Positions 1-9,962 of a stretch of 64,000 nt of DNA are shown here, in pieces. The stretch's first letter is position 1, and each line of letters opens with the position of its first letter. The notes beneath the pieces are model-generated. The model saw only the letters and a list, made by a program, of their open reading frames with translations, was not told the DNA's origin and searched no databases. The stretch covers positions 255,791,863 through 255,855,862 of the forward strand of contig CP136064.1 of the NCBI GenBank assembly GCA_032622095.1, given 5' to 3'. The DNA comes from Siphonodentalium dalli. Its lineage: Eukaryota; Mollusca; Scaphopoda; Gadilida; Siphonodentaliidae. The position numbers and the translations under genes were made by a program.

Positions 1-355
1 GGCACCGCGGTGTGTTTGCCGTTCGGCTGCGGTGTCAGAGTTTGTAACTGCAGTTGAGCACCGCGGCCGAACGGCAAGTACACCGTGGCCCAACAGCAAC
101 TACACTGCGGCCGAAAGGCAACTACACCGCAGCCGAACGGCATGTACACCGTGGTTAGATTTCTGGTTTGTATCGTCTTTTTTCAGTTTAATGAACGTAC
201 ACCGTGGCAACTACACCATGGCCGAACGGCAAGTACACCCGCGGCCCAACTGTAGTTAGCCGTTGGAGCCGCGGTGTAGTTGCATTTCAGCCGCGGTGGC
301 AACGCTAACTGCACCGCGGTTAGGTGGACACTTGTTTTGTCAAGCAGGGTACATG
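1..355. repeat. Family F interspersed repeat, copy 1
   Basis: CpG-containing repeat built from short units of the type CCGCGGYCGAACGGCAAGTA, many in both orientations. The part from about 140 to 355 matches 1118-1342 closely (shared GGTTAGATTTCTGGTTTGTA, AACTGTAGTTAGCC and TGGACACTTGTTTTGTC). It is GC-richer than its surroundings. The window starts inside it, so its left end is unknown. Short open frames here are by-products of the repeat; class unknown. Confidence 0.7.
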
Positions 356-418
356 TACATTGTACATGTACATGTAGCATATTGCAAGTGTATTTACTTT
401 AATGCCATTAATGGTGTA

Positions 419-580
419 CAGTAATGCCCTAAATAATCGACTCCTCAACCACAGCAGAATTATGGGTAACTCGGTGAGAGCTTTCCGATGAATGGCAACA
501 AGCCATATTTCCGACTAAAGCCTGAAAAATTACCCATAATTCTGCTGTGGTTAAGGAGTCAATTATTTAGGCCATTACTG
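419..580. mobile_element. Family A palindromic MITE (Tc1/mariner-like), copy 1
   Basis: Ends CAGTAATGC..GCATTACTG, flanked by TA on both sides. The left and right arms are inverted copies, with CCACAGCAGAATTATGGGTAA answered by its complement. The left arm lost about 50 bp of the CAGGATTTAGTCGGAAATATG part present in full copies (about 213 bp). TA duplication and CAGT ends fit non-autonomous Tc1/mariner-type elements; no transposase is present. Confidence 0.85.
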
Positions 581-599
581 TACTTATACTTATATATAT

Positions 600-780
600 A
601 AATGGGCTCTTGTACATGTACATGTATTACATCACAGAAATGTGATGTTAAATAATAAAGGGAACTCCAGCCTTTAATTATGACATCTCCCTGACAAGAG
701 TTCATTTCTCGGATTTCTCCCCATTAATCTATTAAGGAGAAGTGACTTCTCCCAATTTTAATTCTCTAAGCTGGTCCTAC
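600..780. repeat. Family I interspersed repeat, partial
   Basis: Shares the words AGAAGTGACTTCTCCC, AATTCTCTAAGCTGGTCC and the ACATCTCCCTGACAAGAG context with segments near 38160, 41320, 44640, 46975, 47930, 50665 and 62870. Contains short inverted GGGAGAAGT/ACTTCTCCC motifs. Ends not defined; class unknown. Confidence 0.6.
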
Positions 781-785
781 ATGTG

Positions 786-918
786 TAGATCACGCCACGA
801 ATCTCTACTCCAGCTATTCCCATAGCGATCATTTTCCACCAGTTTCCAGGTTTTGTACTGGTGGAATATGATCTCTACGGGTGTAACCATGCAGAGTAGA
901 GATTCATGGCATGATCTA
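786..918. mobile_element. Family G miniature deletion derivative
   Basis: Both termini of family G joined with almost no interior: starts TAGATCACGCCACGAATCTC and ends GATTCATGGCATGATCTA, with CATTTTCCACCAG and CTGGTGGAATATGATC facing each other across about 20 bp. Full copies are about 520 bp, so this is an internal-deletion product. No clear target duplication. Confidence 0.75.
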
Positions 919-1002
919 TGGGAAGCTGGTACCTGTCTTGATCCATGGGGATTTCCATACCTGTCATTCCAATGCGCATCCAATCACTCAATACTTAAAA
1001 CA

Positions 1003-1490
1003 ATCCTTGAAATAGTGTGTCTGTCATTTACAGAATGAGTTCCCCCAGAGGGAGAATTTAGTTATGGCAAGTACATGTACACTGCGGCCGAACGGCAAGT
1101 ACACCTCGGTCGGACGGCATGTACATGTACACCATGGTTAGATTTCTGGTTTGTATCATCTTTTTCAGTTTAATGAACATACACAGCGGCAACTACACCA
1201 TGGCCGAACGGCAAGTACATGGCACCCAACTGTAGTTAGCCGGTGGAGTCGCAGTGTACCGGTAGTTGCATTTCAGCCTTGGTGGCAACGCTAACCGCAC
1301 CGTGGTTAAGTGGACACTTGTTTTGTCCAGCAGGGTACTTAGAGAAGATGAGGCCTACCGTACATGTAAGCAGAATGATGTCCCCAGATGTTGAATTTGC
1401 TGATGCTAGCCCACTGTGCAGGATACCATCATTAAATTCACCCTCTGGGGACCTCATTCTGCAAATGACAGACACACTATTCCAATGTAC
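1003..1490. mobile_element. Family E copy interrupted by family F sequence
   Basis: The left edge has GAAATAGTGTGTCTGTCATT and a degraded GAATGAGTTCCCCCAGAGG. The right edge has CTCTGGGGACCTCATTCTGC followed by AAATGACAGACACACTATT. Between them (about 1065-1342) lies F sequence, so F material replaced or inserted into the middle of an E element. Terminal CAAGCC bases are mutated and no 8-bp duplication is clear. Confidence 0.65.
1065..1342. repeat. Family F interspersed repeat, copy 2
   Basis: Matches 60-355 in the same orientation: GGTTAGATTTCTGGTTTGTA, CGGCAAGTACA, CCAACTGTAGTTAGCC and TAAGTGGACACTTGTTTTGT are shared with scattered substitutions. Embedded in an E-family element, so this copy is likely younger than its host or was captured by it. 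Confidence 0.75.
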
Positions 1491-1499
1491 ATCCAATTG

Positions 1500-1827
1500 C
1501 TAAAAGCGTTAATCCCATACTTTGTATGCTAAATGAGAGCTGTTTCAATTCCCCTCATTGCATGTAATACAATTAGTGGATGTGTGATGGTGGCCAGATC
1601 ATAAATCAATGTTGGTGGGAGTCTTAGCTCTCTTCATCCTCTCCATGTTTATTGCAATCAATAATTGATATTTGAGAGTGGAGCCCTTCGCCCTGTTTCT
1701 CAGAGCAGGTTGTTACTGGATGTATGGATAATACAGGCCAGCATGCATTGATTATAGCGACTAAACACCACTCTAACAAATTTACTGCTTGCTATTTTAT
1801 GTAGTAACACTGTTGTATGATTTAAAG
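1500..1827. other. Spacer without recognised features
   Basis: About 330 bp between E and G elements. No ORF, RNA motif or family word recognised. Confidence 0.5.
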
Positions 1828-2346
1828 TAGATCATTCCATGAATCTCTACTCTGGCTAACGCCCGTAGAGATCATATTCCACCAGTACAAAACCTGGGAA
1901 CTTTTTGAAGTTTTGACAGGGAACCTTACAAAGTCGACAAAATAGCACAGGGAATACACATTTCTTAGTTATTATCTGTTCCTTAATAATTTACTTCGCT
2001 GTAGGTGAAGGTCCCAACTCAAAATAGCATGCGTTTCTGTGACCTTTGTATCACAATAAACATTGAATTAATTACCCAGGAGATATTCCATAATTGTAAG
2101 CGATGCAAAGCAAAATCGCTCAAAAAGTCTCTTAAATTGTGAAATTTTGAGTTGGGACGTTCAACTACAGTGAATTACATGTACATTACTAAGGAACATA
2201 TCATAGCTAAGAAATATATTCCCCTTGTTATTTTTTAGACTTTATAAGGTTCCCTGTCAAAACTTCAAATAGTTCCCAGGTTTTGTATCTATTGGAATAT
2301 GATCTCTACGGGCGTTAGACAGAGTAGAGATTCATGGCATGATATA
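1828..2346. mobile_element. Family G long-TIR element (Mutator-like), copy 1
   Basis: A 519-bp element with inverted arms reaching far inward (TAGATCATTCCATGAATC facing GATTCATGGCATGATATA, then the AAAACCTGGGAACTTTTTGA and GGAACCTTACAAAGTCGA parts). Flanked by the 9-bp direct repeat GATTTAAAG at 1819-1827 and 2347-2355. Very long terminal inverted repeats with a 9-bp TSD are the hallmark of Mutator-like elements; this one is non-coding. Confidence 0.85.
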
Positions 2347-2370
2347 GATTTAAAGAAAATAGTACATGTA

Positions 2371-2536
2371 CAGTAATGCCCTAAGTAAACGACTCAGAAT
2401 TAAGGGTAACTTTTCAGGATTTAGTCGGAAATATGGCTTGTTTTAAATCTAGATCAAGCCATATTTCCGACTAAATCCTGAAAAGTTACCCATAATTCTG
2501 CTGTGTTTAAGGAGTCGATTACTTAGGGCATTACTG
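2371..2536. mobile_element. Family A palindromic MITE, copy 2
   Basis: CAGTAATGCCCTAAGTAA to GGGCATTACTG with TA flanks. The left arm is shortened: the CCACAGCAGAATTATGGG portion is mostly missing, while the right arm is complete. Centre at about 2437-2460. Confidence 0.85.
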
Positions 2537-2552
2537 TACTCTGTCCAATTTA

Positions 2553-2740
2553 ACCCTTCCATAACTGGAGTTTCCTGAAATTTTGTGAAAACCCTGTGCC
2601 ATAGTCTCCCATAGGGCGCTTCACATACATGTGTACTGGTACATTTGTAAATAAAAGAATACATTGACCTTACAATATTGACCTTGACCTCGTAAGCCAG
2701 TCCATTCCCTTATACAATGTACATTTACATGTATATGTGA
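2553..2740. mobile_element. Family D (TTAA, piggyBac-like) left part, decayed
   Basis: TTAA at 2549-2552 is followed by CCCTTCCATAACTGGAG and the D-specific TTTCCTGAAATTTTGTGAAAA, then CCCTGTGCCATAGTCTCCCA. The right terminus is not recognisable. The ACCTTGACCTCGTAAGCCAG segment recurs at 15893 and 34941, inside other D copies. Confidence 0.6.
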
Positions 2741-2815
2741 GGTGACACGACGTTAGAGGTGGTCAATTACTTTAAGTAGGTACCTGTAGCTGTATGCAGA
2801 CAACAGATAAATTAA

Positions 2816-3207
2816 CCCTTTACCCAACAGAACGGCCCTCTGCCAATGCATTCTCTTATATATGCGAGTCGACCATAGGTCGCCTCGCATATATAAGAGA
2901 ATGCATTGGCTTAACACATTAAAAATTATAAAATTGTTAAAGAATGTAAGAAAAAATGGTAAAAAGTGTTAAAAAAAGATTTTTTTTAGGCCAATGCATT
3001 CTCTTATATATGCGAGGCGACCTATGGTCGACTCGCATATATAAGAGAATGCATTGGCACAGGGCATAACTGTAACTATCACAATGTGGTCAAGGAGCCG
3101 GTTCTAATGATATCCATATTTGTATGGTTCTATTGAGACAGACCGAAGATATTTTAGGCTGTTGAAGCTTCATTTGGCCGGTTTTGGCCGGTTTGTTGGG
3201 TAAAGGG
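2816..3207. mobile_element. Family B TTAA element (piggyBac-like), copy 1
   Basis: A 392-bp element: CCCTTTACCCAACAGAACGG at the left, CCGGTTTGTTGGGTAAAGGG at the right, with perfect TTAA duplications at 2812-2815 and 3208-3211. It carries two 69-bp palindromes (2842-2910 and 2990-3058) that are reverse complements of each other, separated by A/T-rich DNA. TTAA targets with CCC termini are typical of piggyBac; no coding capacity. Confidence 0.88.
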
Positions 3208-3211
3208 TTAA

Positions 3212-3383
3212 AGCACAGAATGAGTCCTATTTATTGAGGGAAATGTTTAGATAATAAGTTCAACAAATGAGCTACTAGTACATGTACATTGTAAGGTATG
3301 TTTATTATCGTTTGTTGAACTTATTATCTGAACATTTCGTATGGGATAACTACTCACTTAATGCTGCTTTAGCATAAATAGGG
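3212..3383. mobile_element. Family U TTAA-flanked inverted repeat
   Basis: Inverted arms GATAATAAGTTCAACAAATG and CGTTTGTTGAACTTATTATC enclose about 40 bp. Ends AAATAGGG followed by TTAA at 3384-3387; the left side abuts the TTAA of the B element. The same arms recur at 18895-18960. Likely another piggyBac-like MITE. Confidence 0.55.
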
Positions 3384-3647
3384 TTAATTGGTTTACCGTA
3401 TGTTCTAGCATACTAGTAAAAAAGGTGCTTGCTTTTATCATTGTCAGCCGGAATTGATTGATTTTGAGACGTTCGTTTTTTTTAGAGCACTTCAATAACG
3501 CTGTTGTGTCTGGAGAGGTAACTTCACTCGTTTGTGTCTGTCAATTCCTTTGTCATCTCATCAGTCAGATCAAATTTGTCTAATTGGTATGAGCAATGGA
3601 TTATATTACCTACGGTAGCACCCCTAGATGCACTCATAACATGTTAA

Positions 3648-3916
3648 CGCTTTCCATGCCTGGAGCTTCCAGAAATAAAAAAAAAACCTTGTGCTAATGC
3701 ATCTCTGAATCTGCGAGTCTCCCATAGGGAGCCTCGCATATACCGGTATAAAATACTATGGTACATTAAATAGTCTAAAAATATTTACCTTGACAATGCG
3801 AATGCATTCCCTTACCTGATTTTATGCAAGGCTCTATGGGAGACTCGCATATATAAAAATATGCACTGGCACAGTATCTTTAATGCTGCACCAATGCAGT
3901 TCCCGCCATGAAAGGG
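3648..3916. mobile_element. Family D TTAA element
   Basis: Flanked by TTAA at 3644-3647 and 3917-3920. The left end CGCTTTCCATGCCTGGAGCT is a mutated form of CCCTTCCATGACTGGAGCTT; the right end is CGCCATGAAAGGG. The interior holds two diverged palindromes with GCGAGTCTCCCATAGGGAGC and GACTCGCATATATAAAAATA, a relative of the 69-bp module in families B and C. Confidence 0.75.
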
Positions 3917-4115
3917 TTAATTAAGTACATGTAAATTGCAACATGGTTGTTTCTTGTACTGATAAATATGGAATACTGGTCAGTTGTGTGTAGCGTTTCC
4001 TTATGAATGATAATATTGTCAAACTAGAAAATTCACATTGGGTGAATGGCATCCAAAGAAACCCAAATCATGTCTACAATAAACTCTGGAGACAAAAACA
4101 CGGATCTCATATTAA

Positions 4116-4260
4116 CCCTTCCATGACTGGAGCTTCCTGTAGGGAGCCCCATACAGGTGGCAGCTTGTATTGCTGAGTGTCGTCTGCTCATGTCTGTGAG
4201 GGGCTCCATAAGGGTAGTTTAACCCTTCCATGACTGGAGCTCTTGATATCAAATGACTTA
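4116..4260. mobile_element. Two family D left-end fragments in tandem
   Basis: TTAA followed by CCCTTCCATGACTGGAGCTT occurs at 4112 and again at 4219, same orientation. Each is followed by only a little D sequence (the first has CCTGTAGGGAGCCCCATA). Likely deletion remnants or a partial duplication. Confidence 0.6.
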
Positions 4261-4464
4261 AGGAGGCACTAATAATTAGTAAAAAAGAGCGTTTATTATC
4301 AACTTAGAAGATAGTTAGTTCTAAGTAACTTTATCCGGAGAGTCATGCAATAGGTGCTGTTTACCCCAGATGACTGATAATTATTTAAAATGACTTGAAG
4401 GGTCACTAATAACTTACGCATTATTCACCAGTTCAACTCCGGGTACCCCTGCTAGTACAGTATA

Positions 4465-4677
4465 CAGTATTGCCCTAAATAATCGACTCCTTAACCACAG
4501 AAGAATTATGGGTAATTTTTCAGGATTTAGGCGGAAATATGGCTTGTTGCCATTCATCGGAAAGCTCTCAGTGAGAGCTTTCCGATGAATGGCAACAAAC
4601 CATATTTCCAACTAAATCCTGAAAAATTACCCATAATTCTTCTGTGGTTAAGGAGTCGATTATTTAGGGCATTACTG
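4465..4677. mobile_element. Family A palindromic MITE, copy 3 (full length)
   Basis: A 213-bp near-perfect palindrome with TA on both sides. Ends CAGTATTGCCC/GGGCATTACTG; centre GGAAAGCTCTCAGTGAGAGC. Both strands show short open frames over the arms, which are shared by all A copies and reflect sequence composition. Confidence 0.9.
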
Positions 4678-5435
4678 TATATCAGGTTTCTTGTGGATAC
4701 TGTCCAGGTTTGTTGTGTAATTCTCCCACATTTCTTAGAGACTTGATCTGTATTTTTATACCCCATAACTTGGGGTGGGGGTATATAGAAATCAGCTTAG
4801 CCGTGTGGCCCTCCATCCGTCCGTGAACACAACTTTGTCCGAGCTTTTGTTTCTACAATACATTTTTCAGTAAATGTAAACTTGCAACAGATATTTACCA
4901 CTATGTGAACCTGTGCACTTGAAATTATTAGCTAGATCCATATTTTTTTAGTGGAAATTGGACAGCGAAAAATTTATAATTGCTTTGAAAAAACTTCAAA
5001 ATCTAAAACTGAATTTTTTTTTTATAAATATGAGAGTTACCGGAATGTACACGTATGCTAATCCAGTTGAAGTGATTCAAATTGATCGCATGTCCTATAC
5101 ATTTGTTTGCAAAAGCTATCTGTACACTGGTGTTGTACTGGTAGTTTCATTATAAAACTGTTTAAACACCAGAAAGCACCTGCATATTATCACTTCGATC
5201 AAATTTGCTTAATCCCTAAAAGGAATGGCTCATATTGCATGGCAGTTTTATATTACCAGTTTGTGTGTTGGTAAAATCGCCTTCCTCATTGGAGGAAGAC
5301 AAGGGAAAATGTAATTGTACCAATAACTCTATTGGTCATTGTCTGTGGGATTTGAGTTCTTGCATACCCTGGTTTAGAACAAAATTGGTATTCACAGTTT
5401 ATCTTGGTATTCACAGTTTAGCCACCTCGCCCATT
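4678..5435. other. Stretch with degenerate repeat words only
   Basis: Contains CCCCATAACTTGGGGTGGGG followed by CCATCCGTCCGTG. The first motif recurs at 19830 and CGTCCGT runs recur at 48785, so part is an old dispersed repeat. The 65-75 residue open frames are not recognisable proteins. Confidence 0.4.
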
Positions 5436-5829
5436 TTAAGGAGGAGGTCAAGTGACTAATTTTGAATCGGAATTTCTTTGCAAATCTCCCCAGCAAAAGT
5501 TATACCGGTATATGAAGCAATTGTCCGGGAACTAAAGCAGCCATATCATTAAACAGACATAACATTTAACTGGTGGCTGGGCTTGGTAAATAGGCAATTT
5601 TTGAGAATTTTTTTCTGGAAATACAACACTTGACCTAGTTTTGAAAAATCAATAATAAAAAAAAATCAACATTCTAATGGAACAAATTCCAAGCCGACCC
5701 GCCAGATAAATGTATTGTTTTCAATACCGCACAAAGTCACACCCAGAAATATTTGCAACTCTAATGTTTGCGGTGGAGATTTGCATGGAAATGCCCATTC
5801 AAAATTGGTCACTTGACCTCCTCCTTAAT
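5436..5829. mobile_element. Family T inverted-repeat element, copy 1
   Basis: Termini TTAAGGAGGAGGTCAAGTGA (left) and TCACTTGACCTCCTCCTTAA (right) are inverted and extend inward to AATTTTGAATCGG and CCATTCAAAATTGG. The interior is shared with 29215-29436 (CCAGATAAAT, ATTTGCATGGAAAT). TTAA at both edges may be a TSD. No coding potential. Confidence 0.7.
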
Positions 5830-5997
5830 ACCCTCTTAGGCCAATATAAATATATTACTAGATTCTCATGCAAATGTTATTTTTCGAAAACTCGACTTGT
5901 ATGCTTTGGCAAGGTCGGTAGGTGTGTGGGCGGTCTTCCGGGTGGGCGCGAGACACCAAACAAATGTCAACTGATTTAATTGATATTTGGTATACAT

Positions 5998-6364
5998 CAG
6001 GGGCGCCGGAAGCATCCAAGGGCAGGCGGGGGCAGAGCCTACAAAAAGGGCACTTTTCCGCAAAAAAAGGGCATTTTCTCCGCAAACTCAGGAAAATAAC
6101 CATAAATTCATTGTGGCAAAAATCCCTATTTTAATGGTATTTGTCGGTTTTTATGGCCGTTTTGTGATAAAATTGACAAAAAATTAATATTCCTTGTGAA
6201 ATTGGTGGTATTTGGACCAAAAAAGTCACATTTTGCTATAAAAACACGAGATTAAACACACAAAAAGCATTTTCTGTCTCCAGAAAAAGGGCAAGTCCTG
6301 CCCCCGCTCGCCCCCCTTGGTCAAGGGCAGGGGGGTCAGCTGCCCCCCTCTTCCAGCGCCCCTG
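5998..6364. mobile_element. Family X hAT-like MITE
   Basis: A 367-bp element with termini CAGGGGCGCCGGAAGC and CTTCCAGCGCCCCTG, flanked by a perfect 8-bp duplication GTATACAT (5990-5997, 6365-6372). It has subterminal GGGCAGGCGGGGGCAG and CTGCCCCCCTC inverted blocks. CAGGG termini with an 8-bp TSD fit the hAT superfamily. Open frames across it on both strands are shadows. Confidence 0.88.
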
Positions 6365-6439
6365 GTATACATGTATGCAATATCTAGCTCAAGTTCAAAA
6401 CCAGGGTTGTCCAATCTATGATACAAAAGTTATGGGCCT

Positions 6440-7110
6440 TAGTTTGTCTATACAGTATGTATTTTTAGCGATTTTGATCATTCGTGACTTGGTGAGATAC
6501 TTAAACAAACTTTTACTGATTTATACGATATTCGGTATATGATTCTGGGTTCACCTCTAGATGGGGTTGTCAAATTTGAAAATTTTTCGATGACAAACAT
6601 GACCACTGGCAGCCATCTTGAATTTTACTCTTTGCATCACTAAATCCTTTAGCACATCCTACAGAGCATATCCCTCACCCGATCATCACAAAACTTCATA
6701 TGGATCCTCGGGGTCACATCTAGATGTGTTCGTACAATTTTCGAATTCTGTTAAAAAACATGGCTGCCAGTGGCCATCTTTGATTTTACTCTTTGTACCG
6801 GTATGACTAAATCCTTTAGCACATCTTACAGGTCACATTTCTCATCCAATCATCACCAAACTTCATATGGAACTTCGGGGTGACCTCTAGATGGGAGTCT
6901 CCCTTTTTTCTCGAAATTCGTAAATAAAAAAAATTATTGCAGCCAGCAGCCATCTTTGATTTCAAATGTGAATCTATCAGCACACCATGCAGTCCACATT
7001 TATTGGAGAATTATTTTGAAACTTTACAGGCTTGCCATACAGCCAACATTTTCATCCAATTGATCCCAAACTTTATATGGCTCTTCGGGTTGACCTCTGG
7101 TATCACTTGA
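6440..7110. repeat. Family S degenerate tandem array, locus 1
   Basis: About four diverged units of roughly 170-180 bp. Each carries CAGCCATCTTGAATTTTACT or similar, then TTTGCAT..CTAAATCCTTTAGCACA, ATCATCACAAAACTTCATAT and GGTGACCTCTAGATGGGAG. The same unit forms a second array at 31025-32400. AT-rich and non-coding. Confidence 0.7.
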
Positions 7111-7225
7111 ACATTTGAACTTTCCTCATTCCTTGTCGCTCCATTGACTGTAATGTATGATATCCCGTTTCCAAGCTGAGCCACAGTGTCATTGACATTT
7201 TCATTTTATGTTGGCCTTTAACAGA

Positions 7226-7565
7226 ATTAGTCACTGTCTCGCCTCACTTCTATGGGAGATCTACGGTAGGATCAGATTGAAGTTCCTCAGTTGAAGTTGG
7301 TGATGTTCACCCATTAATCAGCTCTATTATGCATTTTATATTCTGAAAAATAGGGGATATAGAAACTGACCAGCAGGGAATGATTACCAGTAACTAAAAA
7401 CAATGTTAATTTGAGACTATAGATACTTACCAGAAGATGACGCCTAAGCAGAATGAGGTTCCCAGAGGGAAATTTAGTGATGCTACATGTACTAGTAGCC
7501 CATTGTGGGAGGCAGCGTCACTAAATTCACCCTCTGGGGACCTCATTCTGCTATTTCAAGGTTTG
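7226..7565. mobile_element. Family E element, left-truncated
   Basis: Retains the E interior (TTGAAGTTGGTGATGTTCAC, AACAATGTTAATTTGAGACT) and the right-hand palindrome (CAGAGGGAAATTTAGTGATG facing its complement), ending CTATTTCAAGGTTTG. The left palindrome and left terminus are missing. Confidence 0.75.
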
Positions 7566-7984
7566 GTTACATCCCTAGCAGTTATAACCTCTAGGTTATT
7601 CCCTACTGAATTTAAATATTCATGTTGTGGAGTAACACAAGCTATAGAAATATGTATGTTGTTACCTCCAACATTAATGGCTTATACGATATTCCCCTGG
7701 CTTCAGATCATTCAATGAGGTTTAAGGTTTAACTGCGCTTAGCCATGCGATATTCAAAGAGAAATTAGCATAGATGGCTGACATCTCTCATATATTGGTA
7801 CATGTACATGTATATCTGTTCACATTCTGTTTTCTTTGCTGAGAAGTTTGATATGAGGCTCATTTGGCCAAAAAAGGAAAGACCTTTGTTTCTGATAATG
7901 GACTGAAAAAAATTGGGTCGGTAGGGTGGTAAATCTTATATTTTCTTTTAATTTCAATTATTTTAATCCCCAGCCCATGGCGGG

Positions 7985-8165
7985 GAGTGCGCCTTGTGAC
8001 TCAAAGTCCAACGTCAATACCACATGGCCACCGAAGTGACCCCATCTTGAGATTAGGCATCATCTTCTGGAAAGTGCATGTATCTACACGTGTATAGTCT
8101 CAAATTAACACTGTTTCTAGTTGCCATGTGGTATTGATGTCGGATTTTGAGTCACAATTAAGGCA
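7985..8165. repeat. Inverted repeat with about 34-bp arms
   Basis: TGTGACTCAAAGTCCAACGT..ACCACATGGC at 7997-8032 is answered by GCCATGTGGTATTGATGTCG..TGAGTCACA at about 8119-8157. The loop includes a scrap of E interior (TAGTCTCAAATTAACACTG). Possibly a foldback remnant. Confidence 0.6.
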
Positions 8166-8745
8166 TGCTTCCTTCCAATGGGTCAGGGTCGAATCCCACC
8201 CAATCCCTAAAAAAAAATTGCGCTGTCTCATAAACACACACTTCTAAAAATTTGCACCTTGTGTGTTAGATAGTCCCAGTCATGTCCAAAAGGCAATGCT
8301 CGGCATGTCTCAATGACATACATGTATATATAACATGCTCCTGTGCCATACAGATACTTGTTTATATACTATAGACATACAATGTATATAAACTTTTTTT
8401 CAATATCTCATAATTACCATATTCCAATTCAACAATATAATGCCCACCCCCAAGTTTTAACCCCCAAGCACTAACAGGCATCATCACCATTTATGGAATT
8501 TGTAAACTACACTCGATCACTATACTAATTGCAGAGAAATATATTACTTTTTCAGTAAATATGATGCCATGCATGATATTGTTGTGAGTATTAGTTATAA
8601 TTACACATGCACATCTCAGTGAAAATATCAACATGGAAATGCAATATGAGTTGGAAATACTGTTAAATATTGACAACTGTATAATGACAATGTTGTGTGT
8701 TGTTGGTGTCTCGTATGTTGCCATGATGAAATTACTACAACTCAG
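8166..8745. other. Spacer without recognised features
   Basis: A/T-rich sequence. A tRNA B-box look-alike GGGTCGAATCCC at about 8187 has no matching A box upstream. Nothing else supported. Confidence 0.4.
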
Positions 8746-9176
8746 AATTTACTTCAGACCTATTCACAAAATGTCACTAAGAATAACACACTTTTAATTG
8801 TTTGGAAAAATCTACAAGGAGTTCAAAACTCAAACTTATTTAACATTAGGAATACCTAAATATCTCACAAGGCACCTGAGTGCGATGAGGATAAGTGCTC
8901 ATAATTTAGCCATAGAAAAGGACAGACAGAAACGCCCAAAACCAACATTATCTCAAACAACTTGCTCTCTATGTCTTCAATAAGAAGACGAAGAACATTT
9001 TTTCCTTTTCTGTATGAAGAATATTACCCAAAGAGATAATTTTTTTACAAAACTCAATCAACAAATTGAATTAAAAACTTTACAACATGGATCAAAAGAG
9101 CCTTTCAATAATTTTTGAGGTCTTCTTAGCCCGGACACAGCTCACAAAACAATATTGATATGTGAATTTATTTCAT
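8746..9176 (+). pseudogene. Decayed LINE-type polyprotein C-terminal fragment
   Basis: One plus-strand frame reads LFGKIYKEFKTQTYL, then LRISAHNL-like residues (MRISAHNLAIEKDR), CSLCLQ, an in-frame TAA, EDEEHFFLFCMKNITQRDNF, and after another stop GLLSPDTAHKTILICEFI. The order 'YxxFK - RISAHNLxIExGR - CxxC - EDExHFLxxC - hydrophobic tail' is, from memory, what follows the reverse transcriptase domain in many LINE-derived proteins of aquatic animals. The frame has stops at 8795, 8981 and about 9116 and no upstream RT domain, so it is a dead 5'-truncated relic. Family assignment is inference; a host-gene exon is unlikely given the stops. Confidence 0.6.
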
Positions 9177-9464
9177 GTTCCCTATGACAGGGTCCTCCAC
9201 AGATGTTTCATCTATTATAGTCAATTTATAGTCACCACATGGGTATCTGATTACTTTCTCAGATGTACATGTATATTGTATATATATTATGTAATGACAG
9301 ACACCATTGTTTTATGGTTTGTTTTAATAAATCTTTTCTTATCTTAATGTTAGTATCATACATGTACATGTATTTAAATACATGTACATTAGTATTATGA
9401 AAACCAATGACAAAATACCAGAGTAAATGAAGTGGATTTAATTACTTACAATGAGCTGTTAAGT
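9177..9464. other. Possible 3' trailer of the LINE relic
   Basis: A/T-rich sequence following the relic, with ACATGTACATGTATT runs. May include the element's 3' UTR, but no tail repeat defines an end. Confidence 0.3.
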
Positions 9465-9700
9465 TAGGTACAGGTACATTGTAGTTAGTGTTATCTGTTA
9501 ATCCACCTGGCAGGCCTAGAGCAGTGCCTTGTACAGGCATATAGTTATAGTTCATTGTAGTTTAATTTGATAATGTGGATTCCCACAGGTGCCTTGCAAA
9601 TAGCTATACTATGTTGTAGTTAGCTGTTGAGGCACATGGTAGGCCTATAGCACAGCTACATTGTACCATGTAGTTTAATTTGATAATGTGGATTTAGCCT
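9465..9700. repeat. Degenerate direct duplication (about 120 bp)
   Basis: GTAGTTTAATTTGATAATGT followed by GGATT occurs at about 9558 and about 9672. Both are preceded by related GTTGTAGTTAG..GGTAGGCCTA/GGCAGGCCTA and CATTGTA words. Two imperfect units. Confidence 0.5.
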
Positions 9701-9852
9701 GCAGCACATATTTGTTGGGTGTTATCACCATGTGTTTAGATTTGTAGGTATGATTCTACCACTCTGCATGTTCCCACTACTCAGCTCATGCAGTAATAAG
9801 AATAGCTTCATTAATTTTGCATTGGGTAATCACCAGTAGTCAAAGGCAAATA

Positions 9853-9962
9853 CAGAATGCCCTAAATAATCGACTCCTTAACCACAGCAGAATTATTGGG
9901 TAATTTTTCAGGATTTAGTCGGAAATATGGCTTGTTGCCATTCATCGGAAAGCTCAGTGAGA
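9853..9962. mobile_element. Family A MITE, left half only
   Basis: CAGAATGCCCTAAATAATCG through TTCATCGGAAAGCTCAGTGA; sequence stops matching at the palindrome centre. TA precedes it. Loss of exactly one arm recurs at 44867-44965. Confidence 0.8.

Noticed and set aside
2812-2830. Telomere-like TTAACCC words at many places
   Set aside because: Each is a TTAA target followed by the CCC terminus of a transposon, not a tandem TTAGGG array.
5858-6426. Cluster of 65-89 codon frames on both strands
   Set aside because: They lie mostly over the X element (5998-6364), whose ends and TSD are clear; frames are shadows of its G/C-rich inverted blocks.
8160-8205. tRNA or SINE B box GGGTCGAATCCC
   Set aside because: No A box at a suitable distance, and no cloverleaf.
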